NCBI GenBank assembly: GCA_024687745.1
Contig: JAILEM010000084.1
Coordinates: forward strand, 20,773-84,772
DNA from: Lachnospiraceae bacterium
GTDB lineage: Bacteria; Bacillota; Clostridia; Lachnospirales; Lachnospiraceae
DNA: 64,000 bases
Reading direction: 5' to 3'
The translations under genes were made by a program, and so were the position numbers. Position 1 is the stretch's first letter. The number at the start of each line of letters is the position of its first letter. The notes under the pieces were generated by a model that was not told where the DNA came from, made no database searches, and saw only the letters and a program-made list of their open reading frames with translations. Below, in pieces: positions 1 to 7,775 of the stretch.

Positions 1-30
1 ATCAGCTTATAAGGTGTTCAAACGACCGTA

Positions 31-59
31 AGTATAGCATATATTTTTTTGTTTTTCAA
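31..59 (-). promoter_or_regulatory. Sigma-A-type promoter reading out of the window
   Basis: On the minus strand, TTGAAA (54-59) and TATACT (31-36) are separated by exactly 17 nt. The -35 overlaps the last codon and stop of sigH, so the promoter drives whatever lies beyond the left edge. In many Firmicutes that would be rpmG/secE/nusG or a tRNA; this is not visible here. Confidence 0.6.
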
Positions 60-688
60 GCCTCATCGCTCATCATCTTATCAAGAATATGTCTTATCTT
101 TTCCCTCATCCTTCTGGTGGCGTTATCGACAGTCTTTTTATCCTTTCCCAAAGCTTCTGCTATCTGTGTATACTTCATCCCCTTAAGATGCATTTCATAT
201 ACATCCCTTTCAAGGCGGCTCAGATTCGACCTTATGACCTCATCCAGCTCCTTCATGTTGTCATTAAAGATGACCGTATCCTCCAAACTGTTCATCTGAC
301 GGATATTCTCTATATTGTCAAGCTCTCCTTCCCCGGATTCCAAGATCTGTTCATCTAAGGAGATAGCTGTATTAAGCACTGTATTCTTTTTGGCGCCGTA
401 CCTTCGTATGGCATCCACGATCTGGTTTTTTATACATCTGGAGGCATGTGTCACAAATTTAACGCCCTTTGCGGACTCATAAGTCTTTATGGCAAAAACA
501 AGCCCTATCATGCCCTCCTGGAGGATGTCATCCGAATCCCCCCCAAGTACAAAAAAATTATTGGTCGCTATTATCTTTCGTACCGTCACCTTATGGCGTT
601 CAAGCAGGATTCCGAGGACCTCGTTAACACCCTCTGAATATAAGCTGATAAGCTCTTCATCGGTTTTTACTGAATAATCATTTTGCAT
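56..688 (-). CDS. sigH: RNA polymerase sigma factor SigH (Spo0H-like)
   Basis: A 210-residue sigma-70-family factor of the Spo0H/SigH type, which in Firmicutes directs transition-state and early sporulation genes. Region 2 (about residues 30-105) contains DILQEGMIGL and a KNQIVDAIRR -10 recognition helix. Region 4 (about 145-205) carries a helix-turn-helix ending in TQIAEALGKDKKTVDNATRR. Length and layout match SigH and lack the extra domains of SigA. Its ATG overlaps the 3' end of rlmB by 11 bp, so the two are probably translationally coupled; the order rlmB-sigH is common in clostridia. A generic sporulation-type sigma factor is the only alternative. Confidence 0.9.
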   Translation of the reverse strand: MQNDYSVKTDEELISLYSEGVNEVLGILLERHKVTVRKIIATNNFFVLGGDSDDILQEGMIGLVFAIKTYESAKGVKFVTHASRCIKNQIVDAIRRYGAKKNTVLNTAISLDEQILESGEGELDNIENIRQMNSLEDTVIFNDNMKELDEVIRSNLSRLERDVYEMHLKGMKYTQIAEALGKDKKTVDNATRRMREKIRHILDKMMSDEA

Positions 689-1415
689 ATGATCTCTGCC
701 TTACTATTTCATATGACATAACTGCTGCGGCAACCGAAGCATTAAGGGAATTGATCTCACCCTTCATGGGTATGGAACAGACAAGATCGCATTTACTCTT
801 AACAAGTCTTCCAACTCCCTCTCCCTCAGAGCCTATAACAAGGCCTATGGGACCTGTAAGATCGGTATCATACATGATATCTCCGTCCATGTCCGCACAC
901 ACAAACCAGAGACCCCTGTCCTTAAGCTCCTCAATGGTCTTTGAAAGATTGGTGACTTTAACTACGGGAACATAATTAAGAGCGCCTGCAGAAGCCCTTG
1001 CGACAGCAGCCGTAAGACCTACCGCCCTGTTCTTTGGAATTATCACACCGTGTGCGCCGCATATATTGGCAGTCCTTATTATAGCGCCTAAATTATGGGG
1101 ATCCATGATATTATCAAGTAAGAGGATGAAGGGATCCTCTCCCTTATCCATGGCTTTTTTGAAAATATCTTCCATATCCGCATATTCGTAAGCTGCAGCG
1201 ATGGCTATGACTCCCTGATGATGGCCCGTTTCGCTCATACTGTCGAGACGGTCCTTATCCACATATTTTATTATGCAGTCGGTTTTTCTTGCTTCTCTTT
1301 TGATGGTAAGGATAGGTCCGTCCTGACAGCCGTCTAAGATAAAAAGCTTATCTATGGGCTTTCCCGCCCTGAATGCTTCTATGACGGAATTTCTTCCTTC
1401 GATGGTATATTCCAT
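678..1415 (-). CDS. rlmB: 23S rRNA (guanosine-2'-O-)-methyltransferase RlmB
   Basis: A 245-residue SPOUT methyltransferase (TrmH/RlmB family) that methylates the 2'-OH of a guanosine in 23S rRNA using SAM. The N-terminal substrate-binding domain (about 1-75) includes SETGHHQGVIA. The SPOUT domain shows NIMDPHNLGAIIRTA (motif 1), GSEGEGVGRLV (motif 2) and SLNASVAAAVMSYE (motif 3, the knot that binds SAM). An open frame reaches upstream to 1556, but that part reads through a structured repeat and has no family counterpart. The ATG at 1415 gives the conserved MEYTIEGRNSVIEA start with an AAAGGCAGAG ribosome site. The gene lies between mrnC and sigH. Confidence 0.93.
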   Translation of the reverse strand: MEYTIEGRNSVIEAFRAGKPIDKLFILDGCQDGPILTIKREARKTDCIIKYVDKDRLDSMSETGHHQGVIAIAAAYEYADMEDIFKKAMDKGEDPFILLLDNIMDPHNLGAIIRTANICGAHGVIIPKNRAVGLTAAVARASAGALNYVPVVKVTNLSKTIEELKDRGLWFVCADMDGDIMYDTDLTGPIGLVIGSEGEGVGRLVKSKCDLVCSIPMKGEINSLNASVAAAVMSYEIVRQRSYAK

Positions 1416-1481
1416 GATCACTCTGCCTTTTATGTTTTTCGTTTGAGTTATGTAAACTACTTTCCTTCTCCTCTGTATCAA

Positions 1482-1549
1482 GACTCGCTCGCGAGTCCCC
1501 GGCGCCGGATTCGGGTCTGCTTTGCAGACATATTTCCTATCCGAATCCG
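1482..1549. repeat. Structured intergenic repeat with nested hairpins
   Basis: Two adjacent structures sit between mrnC and rlmB. GACTCGC (1482-1488) pairs with GCGAGTC (1491-1497). CGGATTCGG (1506-1514) pairs with CCGAATCCG (1541-1549) and encloses GTCTGC/GCAGAC (1515-1520 and 1524-1529). The block is more GC-rich than its surroundings and looks like a dispersed structured repeat or a mobile-element end. It is distinct from the neighbouring 98-bp element. Confidence 0.5.
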
Positions 1550-1570
1550 TGCGCATCCTCGCGGAGCATT

Positions 1571-1668
1571 TTAACTCAGTCGGAGCTTGTACACCGAATG
1601 AGTATAGTTTGTCATAGCCTCAACCTTCACGGAAACTTAGAGGTGGGAGATTTCTCCGACTGAGTTAA
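1571..1668 (-). mobile_element. 98-bp non-autonomous element with 15-bp perfect terminal inverted repeats
   Basis: TTAACTCAGTCGGAG (1571-1585) is repeated exactly in inverse at 1654-1668. The interior carries no gene but, read on minus, has AAATCTCCCACCTCTAAG followed by TTTCCGTGAAGG, similar in flavour to right ends of IS200/IS605 elements. I read it as a PATE/MITE-like remnant. It overlaps the end of mrnC: the last 13 codons and the stop of that gene lie inside the element. No clear target-site duplication is visible. Confidence 0.55.
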
Positions 1669-2100
1669 GGCATCTATACCGGCTTTGATAAGCTCAGTAA
1701 GCCTCTCTGTTCTTCCGCACAGATAAAGATAACCCGTCAGTGCCTCAAGTCCTGTTGCCTTACAGTAGACAGCATAGGTCACGTTTTTGGCCTTGGTATA
1801 AGGCTTTGCATTCTTTCCCCTTCTGTAGATGCTCTTCTCCTCATCGGAGAGAGATTCAAATATCTCATCGAGCATCCTTGCCTGTGAAGCCGCCTTTACT
1901 ATGGAGCTTGCCCTTCTGTGAAGGACATTGACGGGACAGTTTCCTTTTAAAACTATCATCGTCTTGACCACCGCATCAAATACACTGTCGCCGATAAAAG
2001 CAAGTGTGAGCGGTGAATACTGTCCGGGCGCACCTCCCTTAAGTTCAAACTGATCTTTTACCTCTTCAAGTATATCTTTACCTTCTATGCCCTGTGCCAC
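1627..2100 (-). CDS. mrnC: Mini-ribonuclease III (MrnC), C-terminus rewritten by an insertion
   Basis: A 157-residue RNase III catalytic domain without a dsRNA-binding domain, the Mini-III family that processes the ends of 23S rRNA precursors. The N-terminal helix carries YSPLTLAFIGDSVFDAVV (catalytic Asp/Glu region), and RRGKNAKPYTKAKNVTYAVYCKATGLEALTGYLYL matches the family core. The start is GTG with GAGGG seven bases upstream, overlapping the end of cysS by 16 bp. The family normally ends close to residue 144. Here the last residues, LTQSEKSPTSKFP, and the stop codon are encoded by the 98-bp inverted-repeat element, so the native end has been replaced. The catalytic core is intact and the protein is probably active. 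Confidence 0.9.
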   Translation of the reverse strand: MAQGIEGKDILEEVKDQFELKGGAPGQYSPLTLAFIGDSVFDAVVKTMIVLKGNCPVNVLHRRASSIVKAASQARMLDEIFESLSDEEKSIYRRGKNAKPYTKAKNVTYAVYCKATGLEALTGYLYLCGRTERLTELIKAGIDALTQSEKSPTSKFP

Positions 2101-3494
2101 TTTACACCCTCTCGGGTATCCTCAAGAACTATACCCTTATTTAACAGTTCGTCCCTGATCTCATCGGAGCGTTTATAATCCTTTGCCTTCCTTGCTGCGG
2201 TTCTCTCTTCGATAAGCTTCTCGATATCGGCATCAAGAAGCTCTTCCTTTTTATCGACTATAAGTCCCAAAATGTCGCAAAGTCCTGACAGCTCGGTAAG
2301 AAGTCCTTTTAAATAACTCTTGCTATTATTAACATCCGAATTCAAATTGATGTGTTTTACTAAATTAAATATAGCTGTGATCGCATCAGCCGTATTAAAA
2401 TCATCATCCATTGCGGCATCAAATTCTTCCTTAAAATCCGCCGTTTTATTAAGAAGCACCTGTTCTTCTTCCGTTATATCCTCTCTCTTGCTGTTATTTA
2501 TAAGATATTTCAGATTATCTGCGGCATTTACTATCCTCTCAAGGGAATTCTTCGCTGCTTCCATGAGCTCTGCACTGAAATTAAGAGGCATCCTGTAATG
2601 GGCAGAAAGCATGAAAAATCTCAGTACCTGCAGATCGTATTTTTCGGATATATCCCTTACCGTAAAGAAATTTCCGAGGGACTTGCTCATCTTCTTATTA
2701 TCTATGTTTAAGAAGGCATTATGCAGCCAGTATTTTGCAAACATTTTTCCGTTGCAGGCCTCGCTTTGCGCTATCTCATTCTCATGATGGGGAAAGACAA
2801 GATCCTCTCCTCCGGCATGGATATCTATTGATTCCCCCAGATACTTCTTACTCATGACCGAACACTCGATATGCCATCCCGGTCTTCCCTCACACCATGG
2901 AGATTCCCAGTAGGGTTCCCCCTCCTTCTTTGGCTTCCAGAGAACAAAATCAAGCGGATCCTCCTTCTGATCCTCTCCCGTAACCTTTAAGGATCTGTTA
3001 CCTGCTCTAAGATCATCGAGATTCTTATGGGAAAGCTTTCCGTATTCATCAAATCTCCTGGTTCTGAAATAAACTGTACCATCCTTTGCGGCATAGGCAA
3101 AGTCCTTATCGATAAGGGTCTGTATCATCTCGATCATACCGTCTATCTCTTCTGTTGCCTTGGGATGGATGGTGGCAGGTCTTACATTCATCCCTTCCAT
3201 ATCCTTCTTACATTCCTTTATATAACGCTCGGATATGACCGAAGCATCCACGCCCTCCTCAATGGCGGCCTTGATTATCTTATCATCAACATCCGTAAAA
3301 TTTGAGACATAATTGACTTCATATCCCTTATGCTCCATATATCTGCGTACAGTATCAAAAATGATCATAGGCCTTGCATTTCCGATATGGATGAGATTGT
3401 AGACCGTCGGTCCGCATACATACATGCTTACCTTTCCCTCTTCTATGGGGACAAATTCTTCCTTTTTTCCTGATAATGTGTTATAAACCTTCAT
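2085..3494 (-). CDS. cysS: Cysteinyl-tRNA synthetase
   Basis: A class Ia aminoacyl-tRNA synthetase of 469 residues that charges tRNA-Cys. HIGN (36-39) in CGPTVYNLIHIGNARP is the HIGH motif, and the Cys in CGPT is the first zinc ligand. WHIECSVM, HAGGEDLVFPHHENE and KKMSKSLGN (KMSKS) follow in the normal order, then a DALR-type anticodon-binding region ending KAKDYKRSDEIRDELL. Length is typical. GGGAG lies six bases before the ATG. It sits 25 bp after ispF and overlaps mrnC, the usual clostridial order ispF-cysS-mrnC-rlmB. Confidence 0.97.
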   Translation of the reverse strand: MKVYNTLSGKKEEFVPIEEGKVSMYVCGPTVYNLIHIGNARPMIIFDTVRRYMEHKGYEVNYVSNFTDVDDKIIKAAIEEGVDASVISERYIKECKKDMEGMNVRPATIHPKATEEIDGMIEMIQTLIDKDFAYAAKDGTVYFRTRRFDEYGKLSHKNLDDLRAGNRSLKVTGEDQKEDPLDFVLWKPKKEGEPYWESPWCEGRPGWHIECSVMSKKYLGESIDIHAGGEDLVFPHHENEIAQSEACNGKMFAKYWLHNAFLNIDNKKMSKSLGNFFTVRDISEKYDLQVLRFFMLSAHYRMPLNFSAELMEAAKNSLERIVNAADNLKYLINNSKREDITEEEQVLLNKTADFKEEFDAAMDDDFNTADAITAIFNLVKHINLNSDVNNSKSYLKGLLTELSGLCDILGLIVDKKEELLDADIEKLIEERTAARKAKDYKRSDEIRDELLNKGIVLEDTREGVKWHRA

Positions 3495-3519
3495 TCTTAG
3501 CTCCCTTTTTGTTTCTTAC

Positions 3520-4074
3520 TCACATATTCTGCTTAACCGGACAGCCGCTGCATTCCTCACAGCTGCCTCCGTAGACTATATTACTTCCCTCGATAAGATC
3601 AACAGGCTCCTGCAAAAGGCATATGGCCTGAGAGGATATTCCCTCACCGTTTCCGGTAAAACCAAGTCCCTCCTCTGTTGTTGCCTTCACATTGACTCTG
3701 GATACCTCTATATTTAAGGCGTTTGCGATATTCTCCCTCATCTTATCTATAAACGGGCGCATCTTCGGCCTCTGGGCGATTATCGTCGCATCGATATTTC
3801 CTATTATATATCTGTTCTCAAGAAGCATCTCTCCCACGTGCTCTAAAAGAACGATACTGGATATACCCCTGTATTTTTCGTCAGTATCCGGAAAATGCTT
3901 CCCGATATCCCCTAAGGAGGCCGCTCCAAGCAGTGCATCCGATATCGCATGCAAAAGAACATCCGCATCGGAATGTCCCAAAAGCCCCTTTTCATACGGT
4001 ATGTTAACACCACCTATGATAAGCTCTCTTCCTTCGACAAGGCGGTGAACATCATAGCCCATTCCAATCCTCAT
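3520..4074 (-). CDS. ispF: 2-C-methyl-D-erythritol 2,4-cyclodiphosphate synthase with Cys-rich tail
   Basis: IspF of the MEP isoprenoid pathway, which converts CDP-ME-2-phosphate to MEcPP. The start [11 protein letters not shown] contains the Asp and His metal ligands. [30 protein letters not shown] and [17 protein letters not shown] are also signature segments. The open frame allows a start three codons earlier at 4083, but that ATG touches the AAAGG site; the ATG at 4074 gives good spacing and the family-typical N-terminus. The protein is 184 residues, about 25 longer than the usual 155-160. The extra tail ends in [16 protein letters not shown], a CxxCxxC cluster not part of the known fold. 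No ispD is adjacent. Confidence 0.93.
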   Translation of the reverse strand: MRIGMGYDVHRLVEGRELIIGGVNIPYEKGLLGHSDADVLLHAISDALLGAASLGDIGKHFPDTDEKYRGISSIVLLEHVGEMLLENRYIIGNIDATIIAQRPKMRPFIDKMRENIANALNIEVSRVNVKATTEEGLGFTGNGEGISSQAICLLQEPVDLIEGSNIVYGGSCEECSGCPVKQNM

Positions 4075-4145
4075 ACCGGTCATCCTTTCATATTATGTAA
4101 ACCAGATTAATAATTTCGCCTCCAAAACCCGGATATGTCAGCTAA

Positions 4146-4248
4146 ATCCCAAACTAAAACCCAAACTAAATCTAAAAATCAGACTCAAACTAAAACTAAT
4201 ACTAATACTAATACTAATACTAATACCAATACTAATACTAATACTAAA
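4146..4248. repeat. ACTAAT hexanucleotide tandem repeat with degenerate flank
   Basis: Nine consecutive hexamers of ACTAAT occupy 4195-4248, with one ACCAAT and a terminal ACTAAA. A degenerate tract of AAACTAAA-like units occupies about 4150-4194. It lies between ispF and the tRNA gene. Such tracts can change copy number by replication slippage. No coding frame is evident. Confidence 0.85.
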
Positions 4249-4266
4249 CATTACCCTTCTGAGGGT

Positions 4267-4295
4267 TTGGAGACTTCAATAAGTTATGATATACT
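4267..4295 (+). promoter_or_regulatory. Upstream promoter for tRNA-Met
   Basis: TTGGAG (4267-4272) and TATACT (4290-4295) are 17 nt apart on plus, upstream of a second, stronger promoter. A small ACCCT/AGGGT hairpin (about 4252-4266) precedes it. Confidence 0.45.
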
Positions 4296-4324
4296 ACAAC
4301 ATCGGTTATGACAAGAAAAACATC

Positions 4325-4353
4325 TTGACAAAACCATTGTATGTAAGTAAAAT
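4325..4353 (+). promoter_or_regulatory. Main promoter for tRNA-Met
   Basis: TTGACA (4325-4330), a perfect -35, is separated by 17 nt from TAAAAT (4348-4353). The tRNA begins 12 bases after the -10, so transcription starts just before the mature 5' end. Confidence 0.75.
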
Positions 4354-4365
4354 AATTATTGCTGT

Positions 4366-4439
4366 GGCGAGATGGCTCAACTGGCTAGAGCGTCCGGTTC
4401 ATACCCGGGAGGTTGAGAGTTCAAGTCTCTCTCTCGCTA
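4366..4439 (+). tRNA. tRNA-Met (anticodon CAT), elongator type
   Basis: A full cloverleaf folds by eye. The acceptor stem is GGCGAGA/TCTCGCT (4366-4372 and 4432-4438, with one G-T pair), the D-stem GCTC/GAGC, and the anticodon stem TCCGG/CCGGG closes the loop TTCATAC (anticodon CAT). The T-stem is GAGAG/CTCTC with loop TTCAAGT, and the discriminator is A. The genome continues CTA rather than CCA, so the CCA end is added after transcription. The anticodon stem lacks the three consecutive G-C pairs of initiator tRNAs, so elongator Met is preferred; a tRNA-Ile with modified CAT cannot be strictly excluded. The gene stands alone between its own promoter and terminator. Confidence 0.9.
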
Positions 4440-4441
4440 CT

Positions 4442-4484
4442 ACCCTCAAGACCTTGATATTACAGGCTTGAGGGTCTTTTTTTA
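4442..4484 (+). terminator. Rho-independent terminator after tRNA-Met
   Basis: ACCCTCAAG (4442-4450) pairs with CTTGAGGGT (4467-4475), followed by CTTTTTTT. It starts three bases after the tRNA and ends that single-gene transcript. Confidence 0.85.
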
Positions 4485-4524
4485 TCTGAGTATCAATCCT
4501 TCGCTTTACAACAGATCACGTAAC

Positions 4525-5385
4525 TCACCTCGGAGCCATAAAATACGGTGCGAATACATCATTATAAAACCTGCTGCCGTCATGATAGGTATAGATTATG
4601 GCACAGACACAGAAGAGTAAGCTTGCACAGATCATCAGAATATCCTCTTTAAGAAGCTTCCTTTCAGAATACCAGGTCCTTTTTTTATGCTTTCCAAAGC
4701 CCCTTAGCTCCATGGCATTGGATATCGTTTCTATCCTGTCCATGCTCGAAAAAACAAGAGGAAAGATTATCCCCGTTGTCTCCTTTATCCGGTTTATAAG
4801 ACTTGCCTTCTTACTCATCTCGATTCCCCTGGCCTGCCCGGAATTCTTTATATTCCTGAAGTTATCCTGGACGTCGGGAATATATCTTAAGGCAAGGGCT
4901 AAGGAATAACAGATATTGTAACTGACCCCTATCCTGTTAAGGGAAGCGGCAAGCTCACTCGGATCAGTCGTGACAAGGAATATAAATACCGCAGGTACAA
5001 AGGTAAAATACTTAAGTATTATGTTAAATTCATAAAAAAGCTGCTCAACCGTCAGGTAATAGGATCCAAACAGATGGCAGATCACAGTCTTCTGTCCGTA
5101 AATATCACAGCCCTGATAGGGAGAAAAGAAAAATATCGCCAGGATATTTATGCTAAGAAACAGCAATATGAACTTAAAGACCGTTGCAACCTGACTCCAT
5201 TTTGTCCTTGAGACGGCATACATGACAGTGCTTAAAACTATCATGATTATAAGCACTATGGTATCATAGGTCAGCATGCTCGTCACTGACCATGAAAGAA
5301 AGAACACAAGCTTTGTAAAGCCTGAGAGCCTGTGGATGGGACTGTCTTTTTTTTCATATGATAATAATCTTGAATGATCAGCCAT
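4525..5385 (-). CDS. ecfT: Energy-coupling factor transporter transmembrane protein EcfT
   Basis: A 286-residue integral membrane protein of the EcfT/CbiQ family, the scaffold linking two ATPases to a substrate-binding S component in ECF importers. Several hydrophobic segments (roughly residues 25-85 and 110-150, plus one near the C-terminus) surround the cytoplasmic coupling region. That region carries the ARG-type motif SGQARGIEM and a second MELRGFGKHKKR, the two EcfT coupling helices. An open frame reaches to 5439, but the ATG at 5385 has a strong AAGAGGTGA six bases upstream. It overlaps the ATPase gene by 8 bp, which indicates coupled translation. Confidence 0.9.
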   Translation of the reverse strand: MADHSRLLSYEKKDSPIHRLSGFTKLVFFLSWSVTSMLTYDTIVLIIMIVLSTVMYAVSRTKWSQVATVFKFILLFLSINILAIFFFSPYQGCDIYGQKTVICHLFGSYYLTVEQLFYEFNIILKYFTFVPAVFIFLVTTDPSELAASLNRIGVSYNICYSLALALRYIPDVQDNFRNIKNSGQARGIEMSKKASLINRIKETTGIIFPLVFSSMDRIETISNAMELRGFGKHKKRTWYSERKLLKEDILMICASLLFCVCAIIYTYHDGSRFYNDVFAPYFMAPR

Positions 5386-7099
5386 AAAGATCACCTCTTG
5401 CTCTCTCAGATCTTTCAAAATATATAAATTTCTCGACAAAATCCGAAGGATCCTTCATATCACACTTAAGAGCCAGATCATACAGGGAGGTCTTTTTAAG
5501 ATATGCCCTCTCTGCAATCTCTTCATCGGTGAGAACCCTTGAGGGAGCAGCATCCATAAGCACCCTTCCATCGGCAAGCACTATCGCCCTGTCGGTATAT
5601 TCAAGCATGAGATGCATGTCATGGGTTATCATGATGATGGTTATACCGGACTCCTCATGAAGTCCTTTAAGAAACTCCATGATCTCCGTATAATGCCTGT
5701 AATCCTGACCGGCCGTTGGCTCATCAAGGATTATTATCTCAGGATCCATAACAAGGATAGAGGCTATCGTGACCCTTTTCTTCTGCCCGTAGCTTAAGGC
5801 AGATACCGGCCAGTTTCTAAACGGATACAGGCCGCAGATCTTCAGTGTCTTATTGACCCTCTCCTTTATCTCCTCCTCCGAAACTCCCCTTGTCCTTAAA
5901 CCGAGAGCTGTCTCGTCAAATATCATGGGCTTTGACATCATGTGGTTTGGATTCTGCATGACAAGCCCTATCTTCTCACCCCTCTCCTTGATGCTAAGAG
6001 GGGAGATATCACTTCCGTTTAACAAAATACTTCCTTTGTCGGGAGAATTAAATCCGCATATAAGGCTTGCAAGTGTCGATTTGCCTGCACCGTTTTTGCC
6101 GACTATGGCTATCATCTCACCCTTCCTTACAGCGATATTTATATCCTTAAGGACAGGTTTTTCATTATCATAGGAAAAACTGAGATCCTTAACCTCAAGT
6201 ATCGTCTCTGTGGATATGTTGTCATTTTTTCTCCCGATCGTCTTATAAAAATCCCTTACCTTATGAGCATGATCAGAAAGATCCATTGTTTCTATATGTT
6301 CGGGATGGTCTTCTTCCGTGATCACACAGCCCGCATGCTTAAGAGCCGTTATATATAAGGGCTCACGGATACCGTTCCTTATAAGCATGTCCGAGCACAA
6401 AAGCTCTGCGGGAGCAGTATCTGAGACTATCCTTCCCTCGGATATGAGTATTATCCTGTCAACATCCTTATACAGCGCATCCTCAAGTCTGTGCTCGATT
6501 ATTATGACCGTCTTATCCTCCTGTTTTTTCAGGTCATCTATAAGGGCTATGGCCCTCTTTCCCGTGGAGGGATCCAGATTAGCCAGAGGCTCGTCAAAAA
6601 GCAGTACCTCTACATCGTCTATCATGACGCCTGCCATGGATACCCTCTGCTTTTGTCCGCCGGATAATTCTGTCGGGGACTGAGAGAGAAAATCCTCTAT
6701 CTCAACCTGTCCTGCTACCTTTTTTACCCTCTCCCTCATCTCAGACTGTACGACTATGTCATTTTCCAGGGCAAAGGCTATATCCTCCGCAACGGTGAGC
6801 GCCACAAACTGTCCGTCGGAATCCTGAAGAACGGTTCCCACTACCTTTGATATATCAAAGATCCCAAGCTTCTTATGGTCTTTTCCCTTTATCTTAAGAT
6901 CTCCCTTAGTCTCTCCGCTATACGAAAAAGGCACCAGCCCATTTATACAATGAGCCAGTGTCGATTTTCCTGAACCTGACGGTCCTATTATGAGTATCTT
7001 CTCTCCTCTGTTTATCTTAAGATTAATATCATATAGCGTCGGTTCGGTCTGTGATCTGTATTTAAAAGTAAAATCACTGAATTCGATCAAAGATTCCAT
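5378..7099 (-). CDS. Fused double ECF transporter ATPase (EcfA1-EcfA2 type)
   Basis: 573 residues with two complete ABC ATPase domains in one chain, of the YkoD kind. Domain 1 (1-240) has GPSGSGKST (39-47), LSGGQKQR (145 on), LLFDEP, and a His switch in IIIEHR. Domain 2 (298-545) has GKNGAGKST (334-342), signature LSYGQKKR, IILDEP, and MITHD. Together they would form the ATP-hydrolysing heterodimer of one ECF importer. The gene lies between the UPF0397 S-component gene (6 bp upstream) and ecfT (8-bp overlap), a dedicated group I-like ECF module. The substrate is not known; UPF0397 neighbours are often associated with vitamin or trace-nutrient uptake, which is inference here. Confidence 0.92.
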   Translation of the reverse strand: MESLIEFSDFTFKYRSQTEPTLYDINLKINRGEKILIIGPSGSGKSTLAHCINGLVPFSYSGETKGDLKIKGKDHKKLGIFDISKVVGTVLQDSDGQFVALTVAEDIAFALENDIVVQSEMRERVKKVAGQVEIEDFLSQSPTELSGGQKQRVSMAGVMIDDVEVLLFDEPLANLDPSTGKRAIALIDDLKKQEDKTVIIIEHRLEDALYKDVDRIILISEGRIVSDTAPAELLCSDMLIRNGIREPLYITALKHAGCVITEEDHPEHIETMDLSDHAHKVRDFYKTIGRKNDNISTETILEVKDLSFSYDNEKPVLKDINIAVRKGEMIAIVGKNGAGKSTLASLICGFNSPDKGSILLNGSDISPLSIKERGEKIGLVMQNPNHMMSKPMIFDETALGLRTRGVSEEEIKERVNKTLKICGLYPFRNWPVSALSYGQKKRVTIASILVMDPEIIILDEPTAGQDYRHYTEIMEFLKGLHEESGITIIMITHDMHLMLEYTDRAIVLADGRVLMDAAPSRVLTDEEIAERAYLKKTSLYDLALKCDMKDPSDFVEKFIYFERSERARGDLYG

Positions 7100-7105
7100 A
7101 TGACC

Positions 7106-7660
7106 TTAATCTTCCTTTTTAAGGCTGTTCGATCTTGCTCCTATCATAGAGTAACCATAGCAGAGAAGCGACCCTAAGATACCTGTTATTATGATGTTTC
7201 CAAGGAAAGCAAAAAATCCCTGTACAAATACCTTGTCGGCAGGCTCTGCGTAAATAAGGATGTCAAGTACGGGTGCCACAACTATCCATGCTGCAGCATG
7301 TGCGATAACCTGAACAACATTAAAGGTTATTATCGCCTTTTTATTAAAATCACCCTCCTTAATGGCAAATTTCTTTGCAAAGATTCCTATCACTATACCT
7401 ACAACTGCCTCGGGTATGACCCAGCTCCACCATACACCTCCGTAAAAGAGTGCATCGCCAAGCGCATGACCTATGAATCCTACTATTCCTCCGACTACAG
7501 GTCCGAATACCGCAGCCATAAATCCAAGTAAAGCTACCCTTGGCTGCAAAGCCGTATTGGGTACAAATCCGAGAGGGATCTGTATCTCCGTGAGTGCAAC
7601 AAACAGCGCTGTCCCTATTCCTGCCGCAACAACCTCTCTTATCCCAAATCTGTTCTTCAC
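7106..7660 (-). CDS. UPF0397 family ECF transporter substrate-specificity (S) component
   Basis: A 184-residue membrane protein of the UPF0397 family. The segments VAAGIGTALFVALTEIQIPLG, NTALQPRVALLGFMAAVFGPVVG, GFIGHALGDALFYGG and WWSWVIPEAVVGIVIG are typical. About six hydrophobic stretches fit an S-component fold. The open frame starts at 7714, but an almost perfect AAGGAGG lies seven bases before a GTG at 7660, which yields the family start VKNRFGIREVV. It is the first gene of the S-A-T operon behind a sigma-A promoter. The transported compound cannot be told from sequence; I see no TPP, cobalamin or other riboswitch in the short leader. Confidence 0.88.
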   Translation of the reverse strand: MKNRFGIREVVAAGIGTALFVALTEIQIPLGFVPNTALQPRVALLGFMAAVFGPVVGGIVGFIGHALGDALFYGGVWWSWVIPEAVVGIVIGIFAKKFAIKEGDFNKKAIITFNVVQVIAHAAAWIVVAPVLDILIYAEPADKVFVQGFFAFLGNIIITGILGSLLCYGYSMIGARSNSLKKED

Positions 7661-7738
7661 CTTACTACCTCCTTCACTCATAAACTCCGTACATTTATAT
7701 ATACGGGAAATCATCCTTATTAAAGATCATCTCCCTTA

Positions 7739-7767
7739 AGTATATGCTTTGATCATAAAAAATACAA
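7739..7767 (-). promoter_or_regulatory. Promoter of the ECF transporter operon
   Basis: On minus, TTGTAT (7762-7767), 17 nt, then TATACT (7739-7744). It lies in the gap after the CapA-like gene. The leader to the GTG start is about 75 nt and includes a small CCGTA/TACGG hairpin just before the ribosome site. Confidence 0.6.
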
Positions 7768-7775
7768 TTGATTAT

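Noticed and set aside
1416..1556. N-terminal extension of rlmB to 1556
   Set aside because: The extra 47 codons translate a structured repeat, have no family counterpart, and the ATG at 1415 has a ribosome site and conserved start.
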